Assembly (NCBI GenBank): GCA_003452935.1
Contig: DMMY01000011.1
Coordinates: 24,512-88,511 of the forward strand
Length of the DNA stretch: 64,000 nucleotides
From: Elusimicrobiota bacterium
GTDB lineage: Bacteria; Elusimicrobiota; Elusimicrobia; UBA1565; UBA9628
Direction of reading: 5' to 3'
Made by a program: the position numbers and the translations under genes. How positions within the stretch are numbered: the stretch's first letter is position 1; each line of letters opens with the position of its first letter. Under the pieces are notes generated by a model that did not search any database, was not told where the DNA came from, and worked only from the letters and a program-made list of their open reading frames with translations. Positions 15,388-23,157 of the stretch are shown here, piece by piece.

Positions 15388-17916
15388 TTGAAGAACAAGC
15401 CCGCCGTCGAAGCCCATTACGCCGCACGAAAGCATCCCAAGATCGAGATCGCCGAGAACCAGCTCAAGGTCATCCACGACAAGTATTTGCGCAACGCCCC
15501 GTCCGTCGAAGCCTGGCTTGACGGAGTCGCGCACAACATCTCTTTGGCTGAAATCCTGCTGCATCCCGAGGCCGAGAATTGGGGGGTTCTCACCGGAGTC
15601 CGCTACAGCGCCCATCCCGCGCACTCCCCGGCCGCGACCGCGCCGGCGCGTATGGTCCTTTTCCATGACGGCCTCAACGAGTCCAGCCTGCGCGAGGCCA
15701 ATTTCACCCGCCTCATGAAAAATCTTGAGAACGTCTACGCCTCGGTGCCCGAGGCCCGCAAGCTCGCCGACGCCTGGCGGGACCGCTTCTATGAGACCCT
15801 TTCGCAATGGGACTTTTTGCCCAATTCACCGACCCTCATGAACGCTGGCCGCGACCTGCAGCAGCTTTCCGCCTGCTACGTTCTGCCCGTGCCCGATTCC
15901 ATGGAGGCCATCACCAAGTCCCTGGCCGCGCAATCCCTCATCCAAAAATCCGGCGGGGGCACGGGGTTCGCCTTCAGCCAGCTGCGGCCCAAGGGCGACA
16001 TCGTCAAGAAGACCCAGGGGGTGGCCTCGGGCGCCCTTTCCTTCATGCAGCTCTTCGACAAGCTCACCGACGTCGTCAAGCAGGGTGGCACGCGGCGCGG
16101 CGCCAATATGGGCATATTGCATTACACCCATCCCGAGATCAAGGATTTCATCTCCATGAAGTCCCAGTCCGCCATCATGGAAAACTTCAACGTGTCGGTC
16201 GCTATCGACGAAAAATTCATGAAGGCAGTGGCCGCGGACTCCGAGTACGACCTCATCAATCCCCGCACCAAGGAAGTCGCGGGCCGGGCGCGCGCCAAGG
16301 AAATCTTCGACCTCATGGTGGAATGCGCCTGGAAATCCGGCGACCCGGGCTTCATCGTCATCGACCGCATCAATAAATCGAGCTCCAACCCCACCCCGGC
16401 CATGGGCCAGATCGAAGCCACCAACCCCTGCGGGGAGCAGCCGCTGCTGGCCTGGGAGCCCTGCAATTTGGGCTCGCTTAATCTCGCCAACTTCGTCGAT
16501 GGCGAGACCATGCGCGGGACATTCAACTACAAGCGTCTGGCCGCCGCCGTCGAGCTCGCGACACGCTTCCTCGACAACGTCATCGAGGTCAACAACTACC
16601 CCTTGCCGGAGATCGAGCGAATGGCCAAGGGCAACCGCCGCGTGGGCCTGGGCGTCATGGGATTTGCCGAGACCCTGGTCAAGATGGGAATTCCCTTCGA
16701 CTCCCCGGCCTCGCTGGAATTCGCCACCAAGCTCATGCGCTACATCAACGACACGGCCCTGGCCGCCTCGGAATCCCTGGCCAAGGAACGCGGCGTCTTC
16801 CCCAACTGGAAGAATTCCATCTACGACCCGGACTCCATCCACTTCCGCGGCGAGACCAGGCTCCCCCGCCACTGCGCCCGCACCACGATCGCGCCGACCG
16901 GCACCATCGCCATCACGGCGGGGCTCCAGGGCAGCGGAATCGAGCCCTTCTTCGCCATCGCCTACACGCGCTACAACGCCAAGGCCCTGGAAGCCATCAA
17001 GAAAGGCGAAGCGCCTTCGGAGAAGGACGTGTTTTTCGAGGTGAATCCGCTCTTTAAGGAAGTGGCCGAAAAGCACGGCTACTTCGGCCTCAAGGAAAAG
17101 GACCTCTGGAACCGCATCAGCGAGAACCACAAGGCGGTGCGCGGCATCTCCGAGATCCCGGCCGACATCCAGCGCGTGTTTCCCACGGCTCACGACGTCT
17201 CCGTGGAGTTCCACGTCCAGATCCAGGCCGCCTTCCAAAAGCACATAGACAACGGCGTCTCCAAGACCATCAACCTGCCCAGCACGGCCACGGTGGCCGA
17301 CGTGCGCAACGCCTACACCCTGGCTTACGAACTCGGCTGCAAGGGCATCACCATCTACCGCGACGGCTCCAAGGCCCAACAGGTCCTCAACCTGGCCTCA
17401 ACGCCGTCCAAGTCCAAGCGGCGCGACCCGTCGACGGCCTTCGGGGTTTCCTCGGAGTACTACCAGATCAAGACCGGCTACGGCCCGCTGCACATCCACA
17501 TCAACTACGACGAGCGCGGCCCCTACCAGGTCTTCACCAACATCCCGCCCCTGGGCACGGAGATATCGGCCCTGACCTCGTTGGTGGGGATACTGCTCTC
17601 CAAGTACTTCGCCGAGGGCGGAGATCCCCTCAAGGTGGTCAAGCACCTAAACTCCGTCAAGGGCGACAAACCGGTCGGCTTCGGTGAGAACCGCATCAAC
17701 TCCGTGGCCCACGCCATCTCCGTGGCCCTGCGCCAGCATCTTAAAAAGACGGGGTGGATCACTGAGGGAGACGACGCGGCGCAGAAGTCCAAGATCGAGA
17801 GCCTGTCCCTGCCCAAGGCGGAGTATTGTCCCAAGTGCTACTCCTCCAACGTTTCCTACGAGTCGGGCTGCTCGGGCCCGACCTGCCATGACTGCGGCTT
17901 CTCCGAATGCTCATAA
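15388..17916 (+). CDS. nrdJ: Class II (adenosylcobalamin-dependent) ribonucleoside-diphosphate reductase
   Basis: 842 aa. Reduces ribonucleotides to deoxyribonucleotides with a B12 radical, independent of oxygen. Active-site features include LSACYVLPVPDSM (Cys163) and NPCGEQPLL (Asn346, Cys348, Glu350), plus GGTGFAFSQLRP and RTTIAPTGTIAITAG. The C-terminal region is the vitamin B12-dependent RNR domain, ending in a Cys-rich tail (CPKCYSS, SGCSGPTCHDCGF), probably a zinc or redox-relay element. The start is the TTG at 15388 with AAGGAGA 7 nt upstream; an ATG at 15325 would lie inside the promoter. A strong terminator follows. Confidence 0.95.
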   Translation: MKNKPAVEAHYAARKHPKIEIAENQLKVIHDKYLRNAPSVEAWLDGVAHNISLAEILLHPEAENWGVLTGVRYSAHPAHSPAATAPARMVLFHDGLNESSLREANFTRLMKNLENVYASVPEARKLADAWRDRFYETLSQWDFLPNSPTLMNAGRDLQQLSACYVLPVPDSMEAITKSLAAQSLIQKSGGGTGFAFSQLRPKGDIVKKTQGVASGALSFMQLFDKLTDVVKQGGTRRGANMGILHYTHPEIKDFISMKSQSAIMENFNVSVAIDEKFMKAVAADSEYDLINPRTKEVAGRARAKEIFDLMVECAWKSGDPGFIVIDRINKSSSNPTPAMGQIEATNPCGEQPLLAWEPCNLGSLNLANFVDGETMRGTFNYKRLAAAVELATRFLDNVIEVNNYPLPEIERMAKGNRRVGLGVMGFAETLVKMGIPFDSPASLEFATKLMRYINDTALAASESLAKERGVFPNWKNSIYDPDSIHFRGETRLPRHCARTTIAPTGTIAITAGLQGSGIEPFFAIAYTRYNAKALEAIKKGEAPSEKDVFFEVNPLFKEVAEKHGYFGLKEKDLWNRISENHKAVRGISEIPADIQRVFPTAHDVSVEFHVQIQAAFQKHIDNGVSKTINLPSTATVADVRNAYTLAYELGCKGITIYRDGSKAQQVLNLASTPSKSKRRDPSTAFGVSSEYYQIKTGYGPLHIHINYDERGPYQVFTNIPPLGTEISALTSLVGILLSKYFAEGGDPLKVVKHLNSVKGDKPVGFGENRINSVAHAISVALRQHLKKTGWITEGDDAAQKSKIESLSLPKAEYCPKCYSSNVSYESGCSGPTCHDCGFSECS

Positions 17917-17948
17917 GCGCCGACGCCGCATAAAAACGCCCTGCGCGA

Positions 17949-17987
17949 CCGCCGCCGGTTCCCGGGAACCGGCGGCGGTTTCTTTTT
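17949..17987 (+). terminator. Rho-independent terminator of nrdJ
   Basis: Perfect 15-bp arms (17949-17963 and 17964-17978, CCGCCGCCGGTTCCC and its complement) followed by TTTCTTTTT. It ends 18 bases before the -10 of tmk. Confidence 0.9.
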
Positions 17988-18003
17988 CCAGTCCCCTTGA
18001 TTT

Positions 18004-18011
18004 GCTAGAAT
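18004..18011 (+). promoter_or_regulatory. Extended -10 element of tmk, leaderless
   Basis: An extended -10 of the form TG-N-TAGAAT type (TTGCTAGAAT), with TAGAAT at 18006-18011, sits 6 nt before the GTG at 18018. No Shine-Dalgarno is present. It follows directly after the nrdJ terminator, so this is a fresh transcription start. Confidence 0.55.
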
Positions 18012-18017
18012 CTCGTC

Positions 18018-18635
18018 GTGAACATGAAGGGCCGCTTCATCGTCCTCGAAGGCCCTGACAAATCCGGCAAGTCGACCCAAGCCGGGCTGCTGGCGCGACA
18101 TTTGCGGCGCCAGGGCGTCGCCTTGCTGCTCACGCGGGAGCCGGGAGGCACGGGGCTTTCCGAAGCCGTGCGTAAGCTGCTGCTGGACCCCCGCCGGCGC
18201 GTGGACCCCTTGGCCGAGCTTTTCCTCTATGAGGCGGCCCGGGCCCAGCACACGCGGGAGAAAATCCTGCCGGCTTTATCGGCCGGGCGCTGGGTCCTTT
18301 CCGAGCGTTATAGCCTGGCGACCATGGCCTACCAAGGCTACGCCCGCGGGCTTTCCATGCCCATGATCCGTATCCTCGACCGCATCGCGACCGGCGGGCT
18401 GCGCCCGGACCTGACCGTCATCATGGACATCCCCGAATCCGAATTCTCAATCCGCGACCAGGCGCGCCGCCTCGATCGCCTGGAGCGCGAATCCCTGCGT
18501 TTCCGCAAGCTGGTGCGCGAGGGCTACCGGAAGCTCGCCCGCCGCGAACCCGGCTGCGCGCTCATCAACGGCCGCCAGCCTGTCGCCCAAGTGCATGCGA
18601 ATATCGTCCGCCTCGTGGAGCGGCTGCGCCCATGA
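18018..18635 (+). CDS. tmk: Thymidylate kinase
   Basis: 205 aa. Phosphorylates dTMP to dTDP. The P-loop is LEGPDKSGKST, followed by LTREPGGTGLSE, ERYSLATMAYQGYARG in the DRY-motif position, and a LID-region Arg cluster. The start is the GTG at 18018; an ATG two codons later (18024) is the alternative. It overlaps holB as ATGA, giving tmk-holB-metG, a common bacterial order. Confidence 0.93.
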   Translation: MNMKGRFIVLEGPDKSGKSTQAGLLARHLRRQGVALLLTREPGGTGLSEAVRKLLLDPRRRVDPLAELFLYEAARAQHTREKILPALSAGRWVLSERYSLATMAYQGYARGLSMPMIRILDRIATGGLRPDLTVIMDIPESEFSIRDQARRLDRLERESLRFRKLVREGYRKLARREPGCALINGRQPVAQVHANIVRLVERLRP

Positions 18636-19579
18636 CCTTTGGGCAAGTAAAGGGCCAAGCCCGCGCCGTCAAGGTCCTCTCCGGAATCCTTGCCACCGGC
18701 CGCATCCCGTCGGCCATCGTGTTCTCCGGCATGGAGGGCACGGGCAAAACCCTTATGGCCATGGAATTCTCCAAGACCATTCTCTGCCGCGAACGCAAAG
18801 CTCCCGCGGACCCGCCCTGCGGCTTCTGCCGCGACTGCATCGCGGTCGACAAACGCAACCATCCGGACCTGACCCTGGTCAACGCAAGCTACCAAGCCCA
18901 ATTCCTAGAAGCCGATCCGGCGCGGCAAAAGACTTTGCGCGTGGACACGATCCGGCATTTGCGCCGGGACATGGAGCTGCGCTCCTTGATGGGGCATTGG
19001 AAAATCGCGATCGTGGAAGACGCCCATACTCTGGAAATCGAGGCGGCCAACGCTCTTCTCAAAATCCTCGAGGAGCCCAATGCCCGCACCCTTTGGCTGC
19101 TCGTGACCGCCCAGCGCGAGCGCCTGCCGCGCACGGTCCTCTCCCGCTGCTTTTGCGTGATGTTCTCTCCTTTGGGCGAAGAAACGGTGCGTGGCATCCT
19201 CGAGGACCTGGGCATCGACCCCGCCCGCGCCGTTGACCTCGCCCGTCTCTGCGAAGGCTCGGCCGGCCGGGCCCTGGCTCTGGCCGACGGCGATTATCCC
19301 GAATCGCTCACCGCGGGCCCTCTGGCTCCGGTCATCGCCGCGGAAAGCCTGCCCCGGGAATCGTTCCTGGCCCGGGCCCGGGTCGAGACGGCGCTCTTTG
19401 CCCTGTCCCAGGACCTGCGCACCCGCCACCTCAAGGGCGAGCTTCCTTTCCGCCAGGTCTCGGGTCCGCTGCGCGAGCTCGTCCGGCTGCGCCAAGCCCT
19501 GCGCTCCAACGCCGATCCCAGGACCGTCATGACCTTGGCCTGCCTGGAAGCCGAGGCCGCGGCGGCCTCATCCCCATGA
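18632..19579 (+). CDS. holB: DNA polymerase III delta-prime subunit
   Basis: 315 aa clamp-loader AAA+ subunit. It has the degenerate Walker A FSGMEGTGKT, the zinc-binding CGFCRDC, the Walker B-like IAIVEDAHTL, and ANALLKILEEP followed by LPRTVLSRC (arginine finger/sensor region). The C-terminal collar domain is helical. Both ends overlap neighbours by ATGA, so its synthesis is coupled to tmk and metG. Confidence 0.92.
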   Translation: MTFGQVKGQARAVKVLSGILATGRIPSAIVFSGMEGTGKTLMAMEFSKTILCRERKAPADPPCGFCRDCIAVDKRNHPDLTLVNASYQAQFLEADPARQKTLRVDTIRHLRRDMELRSLMGHWKIAIVEDAHTLEIEAANALLKILEEPNARTLWLLVTAQRERLPRTVLSRCFCVMFSPLGEETVRGILEDLGIDPARAVDLARLCEGSAGRALALADGDYPESLTAGPLAPVIAAESLPRESFLARARVETALFALSQDLRTRHLKGELPFRQVSGPLRELVRLRQALRSNADPRTVMTLACLEAEAAAASSP

Positions 19580-21096
19580 AAAAATATTACATCACGACTC
19601 CGCTCTACTATGTCAACGCGGCGCCGCACATCGGCCATGCATACACCACGGTGGCGGCCGACGTCCTGGCGCGGCATATGCGCTCGAAGGCCAGGACCGT
19701 GCACCTGCTCACCGGCACCGACGAGCACGGCCTCAAGATCGAGGAAGCCGCGCGCGAGGCCGGCCTGTCTCCCCAGGCCTTCGCGGACCGGATTTCCTCC
19801 CAATTCCGCGATCTCTGGAAGCATCTCGATATCCATTTCGACGATTTCATCCGCACCACGGAAGGGCGGCATGAATCCCGCGTCCAGGAATGCTTTGCGC
19901 AGCTCCTCCAATCCGGCGACATCTATAAGGGCCGCTATCAGGGCTACTATTGCGTCTCGGATGAAACCTATTGGACGCAGACCGAGACCGCGCCGGATGA
20001 AAAAGGCCGGCGCCTGTGCCCAAACCCCGAATGCCGCAAACCCCTCCAGCAGGTCGAAGAGGAAAGCTACTTTTTCCGCCTCTCCAAGTATCAGGAGCCG
20101 CTGCTCAGGCATTACCGGGGCAATCCGGATTTCCTCAGGCCGGCCCACCGGGCCAACGAGATTCTGCGCTTCGTGGAGGGAGGCCTGCAGGACACCTCCG
20201 TCTCCCGGACCAAGGTCAAATGGGGAGTGGGCGTGCCGGGCGACCAGGCCCATACGGTTTATGTATGGTTCGACGCGCTGCTCAACTACGTCACCGCCCC
20301 CAAGAGTTCGCCGGACTTCCTCGATATCTGGCCCGCCGACGTGCATATCGTGGGCAAGGAAATTTATCGATTCCACGCCGTGACCTGGCCGGCCATGCTC
20401 CTGGCCCTGGGACTGCCTCTGCCCAAAAGCGTCTTCGCCCACGGCTGGTGGACGGTCGACGGCGCCAAGATGTCCAAGTCGCGCGGCAATTTCGTCGACC
20501 CCCGGGACATTACCCGGGAATTCGGCGTCGACGCCTTGCGCTACTTTCTCCTGCGCGAAATGCCTTTCGGCAACGACGGAGATTTCTCCCGGGAATCCTT
20601 GCGCAAGCGCTACAACGCCGAGCTCGCCAACGACCTGGGAAACCTCATCAACCGGGTCGTGGACATGGTGGACCGCTATCTCGCGGGCGAACTGCCCCGC
20701 CGCGCCTCGGAAGAAGGCCCCAGCCTAGCGCGGGAGCTCGCGGACAAGAGCCCGGCCATAACGGCGCGCATGGAAGACCTTGACTTTTGCGGCGCTTTGG
20801 CACTGATCTGGGAGGCTGTCGGCCGCCTCAACGCCCACGTCAATGAAAAAGCCCCCTGGAAGCTCGTCAAGACCGATCCCGAGGCGACCAAGGCCATTCT
20901 CTTCGACCTGGTGCGCTGCCTGCGCATCGTGACCGGCTGGATCGAACCCTTCATGCCCCAGACCGCGGCCAAGATTCACTCCCAACTCGGGGTGCGTCAG
21001 TTTCCCGGACCCTTGTCGCCGGAGCAGGTCTTGAGCGGAGAGACTCAGGGCACGGGCCGCATCCAGAAAGCGCCGCCCCTGTTTCCCAGGAAGTGA
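19576..21096 (+). CDS. metG: Methionyl-tRNA synthetase
   Basis: 506 aa class I synthetase. The HIGH signature is in AAPHIGHAYT, the KMSKS loop is AKMSKSRGN, and a Cys-containing knuckle (CVSDETYW ... CPNPECRKPL) lies in the connective peptide. The anticodon-binding helical domain follows. No C-terminal tRNA-binding (EMAP-like) domain is present; it ends at about residue 506. It converges with pssA with a 12-bp gap and no terminator hairpin. Confidence 0.97.
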   Translation: MKKYYITTPLYYVNAAPHIGHAYTTVAADVLARHMRSKARTVHLLTGTDEHGLKIEEAAREAGLSPQAFADRISSQFRDLWKHLDIHFDDFIRTTEGRHESRVQECFAQLLQSGDIYKGRYQGYYCVSDETYWTQTETAPDEKGRRLCPNPECRKPLQQVEEESYFFRLSKYQEPLLRHYRGNPDFLRPAHRANEILRFVEGGLQDTSVSRTKVKWGVGVPGDQAHTVYVWFDALLNYVTAPKSSPDFLDIWPADVHIVGKEIYRFHAVTWPAMLLALGLPLPKSVFAHGWWTVDGAKMSKSRGNFVDPRDITREFGVDALRYFLLREMPFGNDGDFSRESLRKRYNAELANDLGNLINRVVDMVDRYLAGELPRRASEEGPSLARELADKSPAITARMEDLDFCGALALIWEAVGRLNAHVNEKAPWKLVKTDPEATKAILFDLVRCLRIVTGWIEPFMPQTAAKIHSQLGVRQFPGPLSPEQVLSGETQGTGRIQKAPPLFPRK

Positions 21097-21108
21097 TCCC
21101 GCGCGCTC

Positions 21109-21918
21109 TCAATGCGGGCGCGCGGGGGGGGCCCCGTCGGTCCCGCGCACGCGGCCAATGAGCCTGCGCCCAAGCCTGACCAGCCAGCCCACGGGCCCGA
21201 GCAAGGCGTAGGCGAAGAAAATAAGGAAAATCGCGTTCTGGGGATAAATGAAGATGAGTATCGCCGGGATCAATATGCCGAGCAGCATCTTCACGGAATG
21301 CGGTCTGAAGAACCGCAGCTGCTTGAAGGCCGGATATGGGATGGCGGAGATCATGAGCAAGGCCACGATGGCCACCATGGCCGGGGCCAGGCCGTAAAGC
21401 AGGGGTATCTGGGCCATGAGGAAATGCCAAGTCCGCGCCGGCCGCCCCTCCTCCACTATTTGATAGAGCAGGACGAAACTGGCCAGGAAACCGGCCGCGC
21501 CGGGGATGGGCAAGCCCGTGAAATGCGTCTTGCTGCCCCCCAGATCATGGGCCACGGCATTGAAGCGCGCCAGGCGCAGGGCGCCGCAGAGGGCGAAGAA
21601 AAAAGCCAGGGGATAGCCCCAGACGCCGTAGTCCTTGAGGATGAAGCCGTACATCATGGTGGCGGGCGCCACGCCGAAGGTCATGAAATCGGAAAGCGAG
21701 TCGAACTCGACGCCGAAAGACGAGTCCCCATGCACGAGGCGCGCCACCCGGCCGTCCAAGGCGTCGAAAACCATGCCCACCAGGATGCCGGTGGCCGCGG
21801 CGCTGAATTCTCCGCGATAAGCCGAAAGCAGGGCGTAGAATCCGCAGGCCATGTTGCCCACGGTAAAAAGCGAGGGCGCCAGCACCTGCCCGCCGCGCTT
21901 AAGGGTCAGCCGGTCCAT
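21109..21918 (-). CDS. pssA: CDP-diacylglycerol-serine O-phosphatidyltransferase
   Basis: 269 aa integral membrane enzyme making phosphatidylserine. The CDP-alcohol phosphatidyltransferase motif spans DALDGRVARLVHGDSSFG and EFDSLSD with all key Asp/Gly residues. Seven or eight hydrophobic segments follow. The ATG at 21918 is chosen because family similarity begins there (MDRLTLKRGG); it overlaps psd by 13 bp. Longer upstream readings lie inside psd. Confidence 0.93.
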   Translation of the reverse strand: MDRLTLKRGGQVLAPSLFTVGNMACGFYALLSAYRGEFSAAATGILVGMVFDALDGRVARLVHGDSSFGVEFDSLSDFMTFGVAPATMMYGFILKDYGVWGYPLAFFFALCGALRLARFNAVAHDLGGSKTHFTGLPIPGAAGFLASFVLLYQIVEEGRPARTWHFLMAQIPLLYGLAPAMVAIVALLMISAIPYPAFKQLRFFRPHSVKMLLGILIPAILIFIYPQNAIFLIFFAYALLGPVGWLVRLGRRLIGRVRGTDGAPPARPH

Positions 21919-22547
21919 TGCGCTATGGGGGTCATGCCCGCGAAGACCCGGTCTCCCGGGGAAACCAGGCAGCGGCTGTCGGCAGGCAGGGTCACGGCCA
22001 CCTGCGAGCCAAAGCGAATAATGCCGTAGCGCTCTCCGGCCCGGACCCGATCGCCCTCGCCGACCCAGCACTCGATGCGCCGGGCGATCCAGCCCGCGAT
22101 CTGCTGCACGACCAGGGGCCGTTGGCGGCCCTCGGGCATGATGGTGAGCACGCAGCGCTCGTTGCCCCGGGCCTCGGGCTTCATGGCGGCCCGGAAGCTT
22201 CCCCGCTCATAGACCGCGTCGACGATGGTCCCGCTGCATGGCGCGCGCTGCAGATGCACGTTGAAGATGGACAAGAAGATGCGCACGGTAAGCTCCGTGC
22301 CCATGCCTTCCTGGTCGACCGAAAGCACCACGCCGTCTCCGGGAGAGTATATCCGCGTCAAATCCTCGGGCAGGGGGCGCTCCGGATCGCGGAAGAAGTA
22401 GAGGGAAAAAAGAGCGAAGGCCAGGCCCACCGCGGCCACGGCCAGGCCGCCGGCGTGAAACTCGGGCCAGCGCGAGAGCAACAAGCCGGCCGCAGCCCCT
22501 ATGAGGCCGCGGGCCATGACGAACCATCCGGCCCGAGCTATGCGCAT
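21906..22547 (-). CDS. psd: Phosphatidylserine decarboxylase proenzyme
   Basis: 213 aa, short-type Psd that self-cleaves to form a pyruvoyl enzyme and makes phosphatidylethanolamine. N-terminal membrane segments come first, then FFRDPERPLPED, FNVHLQRAP and the cleavage site IIRFGSQV, whose Ser becomes the pyruvoyl group. Coupled to pssA by overlap. TAAGAT directly abuts the ATG, so the promoter is unclear; transcription may read through from the tRNA gene 21 bp upstream. Confidence 0.92.
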   Translation of the reverse strand: MRIARAGWFVMARGLIGAAAGLLLSRWPEFHAGGLAVAAVGLAFALFSLYFFRDPERPLPEDLTRIYSPGDGVVLSVDQEGMGTELTVRIFLSIFNVHLQRAPCSGTIVDAVYERGSFRAAMKPEARGNERCVLTIMPEGRQRPLVVQQIAGWIARRIECWVGEGDRVRAGERYGIIRFGSQVAVTLPADSRCLVSPGDRVFAGMTPIAQWTG

Positions 22548-22568
22548 ATCTTACCTTGCCTTAAAAAA

Positions 22569-22652
22569 TGGGCGGGGCGGGATTCGAACCCGCATGGCCT
22601 TGCGGCCGACGGATTTTAAGTCCGTTGTGTCTGCCAGTTCCACCACCTGCCC
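22569..22652 (-). tRNA. tRNA-Leu (anticodon UAA)
   Basis: 84 nt. Acceptor GGGCAGG pairs with CCCGCCC (one A-C mismatch). The D-arm TGGTGGAAC...GGCAGACAC is typical of tRNA-Leu. Anticodon stem ACGGA/TCCGT carries loop CTTAAAA with anticodon TAA. A long type II variable arm (CGGCCGCAAGGCC region), T-arm GCGGG-TTCGAAT-CCCGC and discriminator A follow. CCA is not encoded. A T-run follows the 3' end. Confidence 0.96.
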
Positions 22653-22660
22653 GATGTAGG

Positions 22661-22670
22661 AGATTTAAGC
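22661..22670 (-). promoter_or_regulatory. Extended -10 (TGCTTAAAT) of tRNA-Leu
   Basis: TGCTTAAAT on the minus strand places transcription start about 7 nt downstream, only a few bases before the mature tRNA 5' end (22652). The same extended -10 occurs before the lipoprotein gene at 26141. Confidence 0.5.
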
Positions 22671-22782
22671 ATTTTTCGTGTTTTCCCGGAGGAGCCTATC
22701 CACGCATATGGCCAATAAACGGAAAAAGTTTTCCTTTAACAGGTTAAAAAACCCAGCCCCATCCAATCATATGGTTATCCTA

Positions 22783-23157
22783 TCAACCCCTCGACTTCGC
22801 ATTGCCGAGAAGTTCGCGGACCCGACACTCCAGCCTGTCGAACTCAAGGGGTTTGGGCAGGAAGTCCACTGCGCCCATGAGCAGCGCATCTTTCTTTAAC
22901 TCCTGGTCAAAATGACCCGTCATCATCAGCACGCGGGCATTGGAACGGCGGGCCAATTCCTGGATAGCTCTCATGCCGCTCATCCCGGGGAGGATATTAT
23001 CCAGGAAGATTAAATCGAACTTCTCCTTTTCAACCAGCGAAATAGCTTCCTCCGCGCTCCCAAGTCCCGTAACCGTATAGCCTTGACGCTGGAAGTAGCG
23101 CATGAAAGTCTCGACAATAAAGGGCTCGTCGTCCACCACCAGCAGCTTATGACTCAC
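22783..23157 (-). CDS. Single-domain response regulator
   Basis: 124 aa receiver: LLVVDDEPF, IFLDNILPGMSG (phospho-Asp), VLMMTGH (Thr) and DFLPKPLEF (Lys). No output domain. Coupled by ATGA to the hybrid kinase upstream, so it is probably a second phosphorelay target of that kinase beside the kinase's own receiver. Confidence 0.9.
   Translation of the reverse strand: MSHKLLVVDDEPFIVETFMRYFQRQGYTVTGLGSAEEAISLVEKEKFDLIFLDNILPGMSGMRAIQELARRSNARVLMMTGHFDQELKKDALLMGAVDFLPKPLEFDRLECRVRELLGNAKSRG

Noticed and set aside
15826..17379. 517-aa open frame on the minus strand across nrdJ
   Set aside because: It lies wholly inside a securely identified gene and is Gly/Asp/Val-rich in the way antisense frames of GC-rich genes are. 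No domain, no start context.
19294..20442. 382-aa open frame antisense to holB and metG
   Set aside because: Spans the junction of two essential, clearly coded genes on the other strand. Shadow frame.
22548..22553. TAAGAT before psd as a leaderless -10
   Set aside because: It abuts the ATG with no spacing, so a transcript from it would start inside the coding region; no good downstream start is seen. Treated as coincidence.
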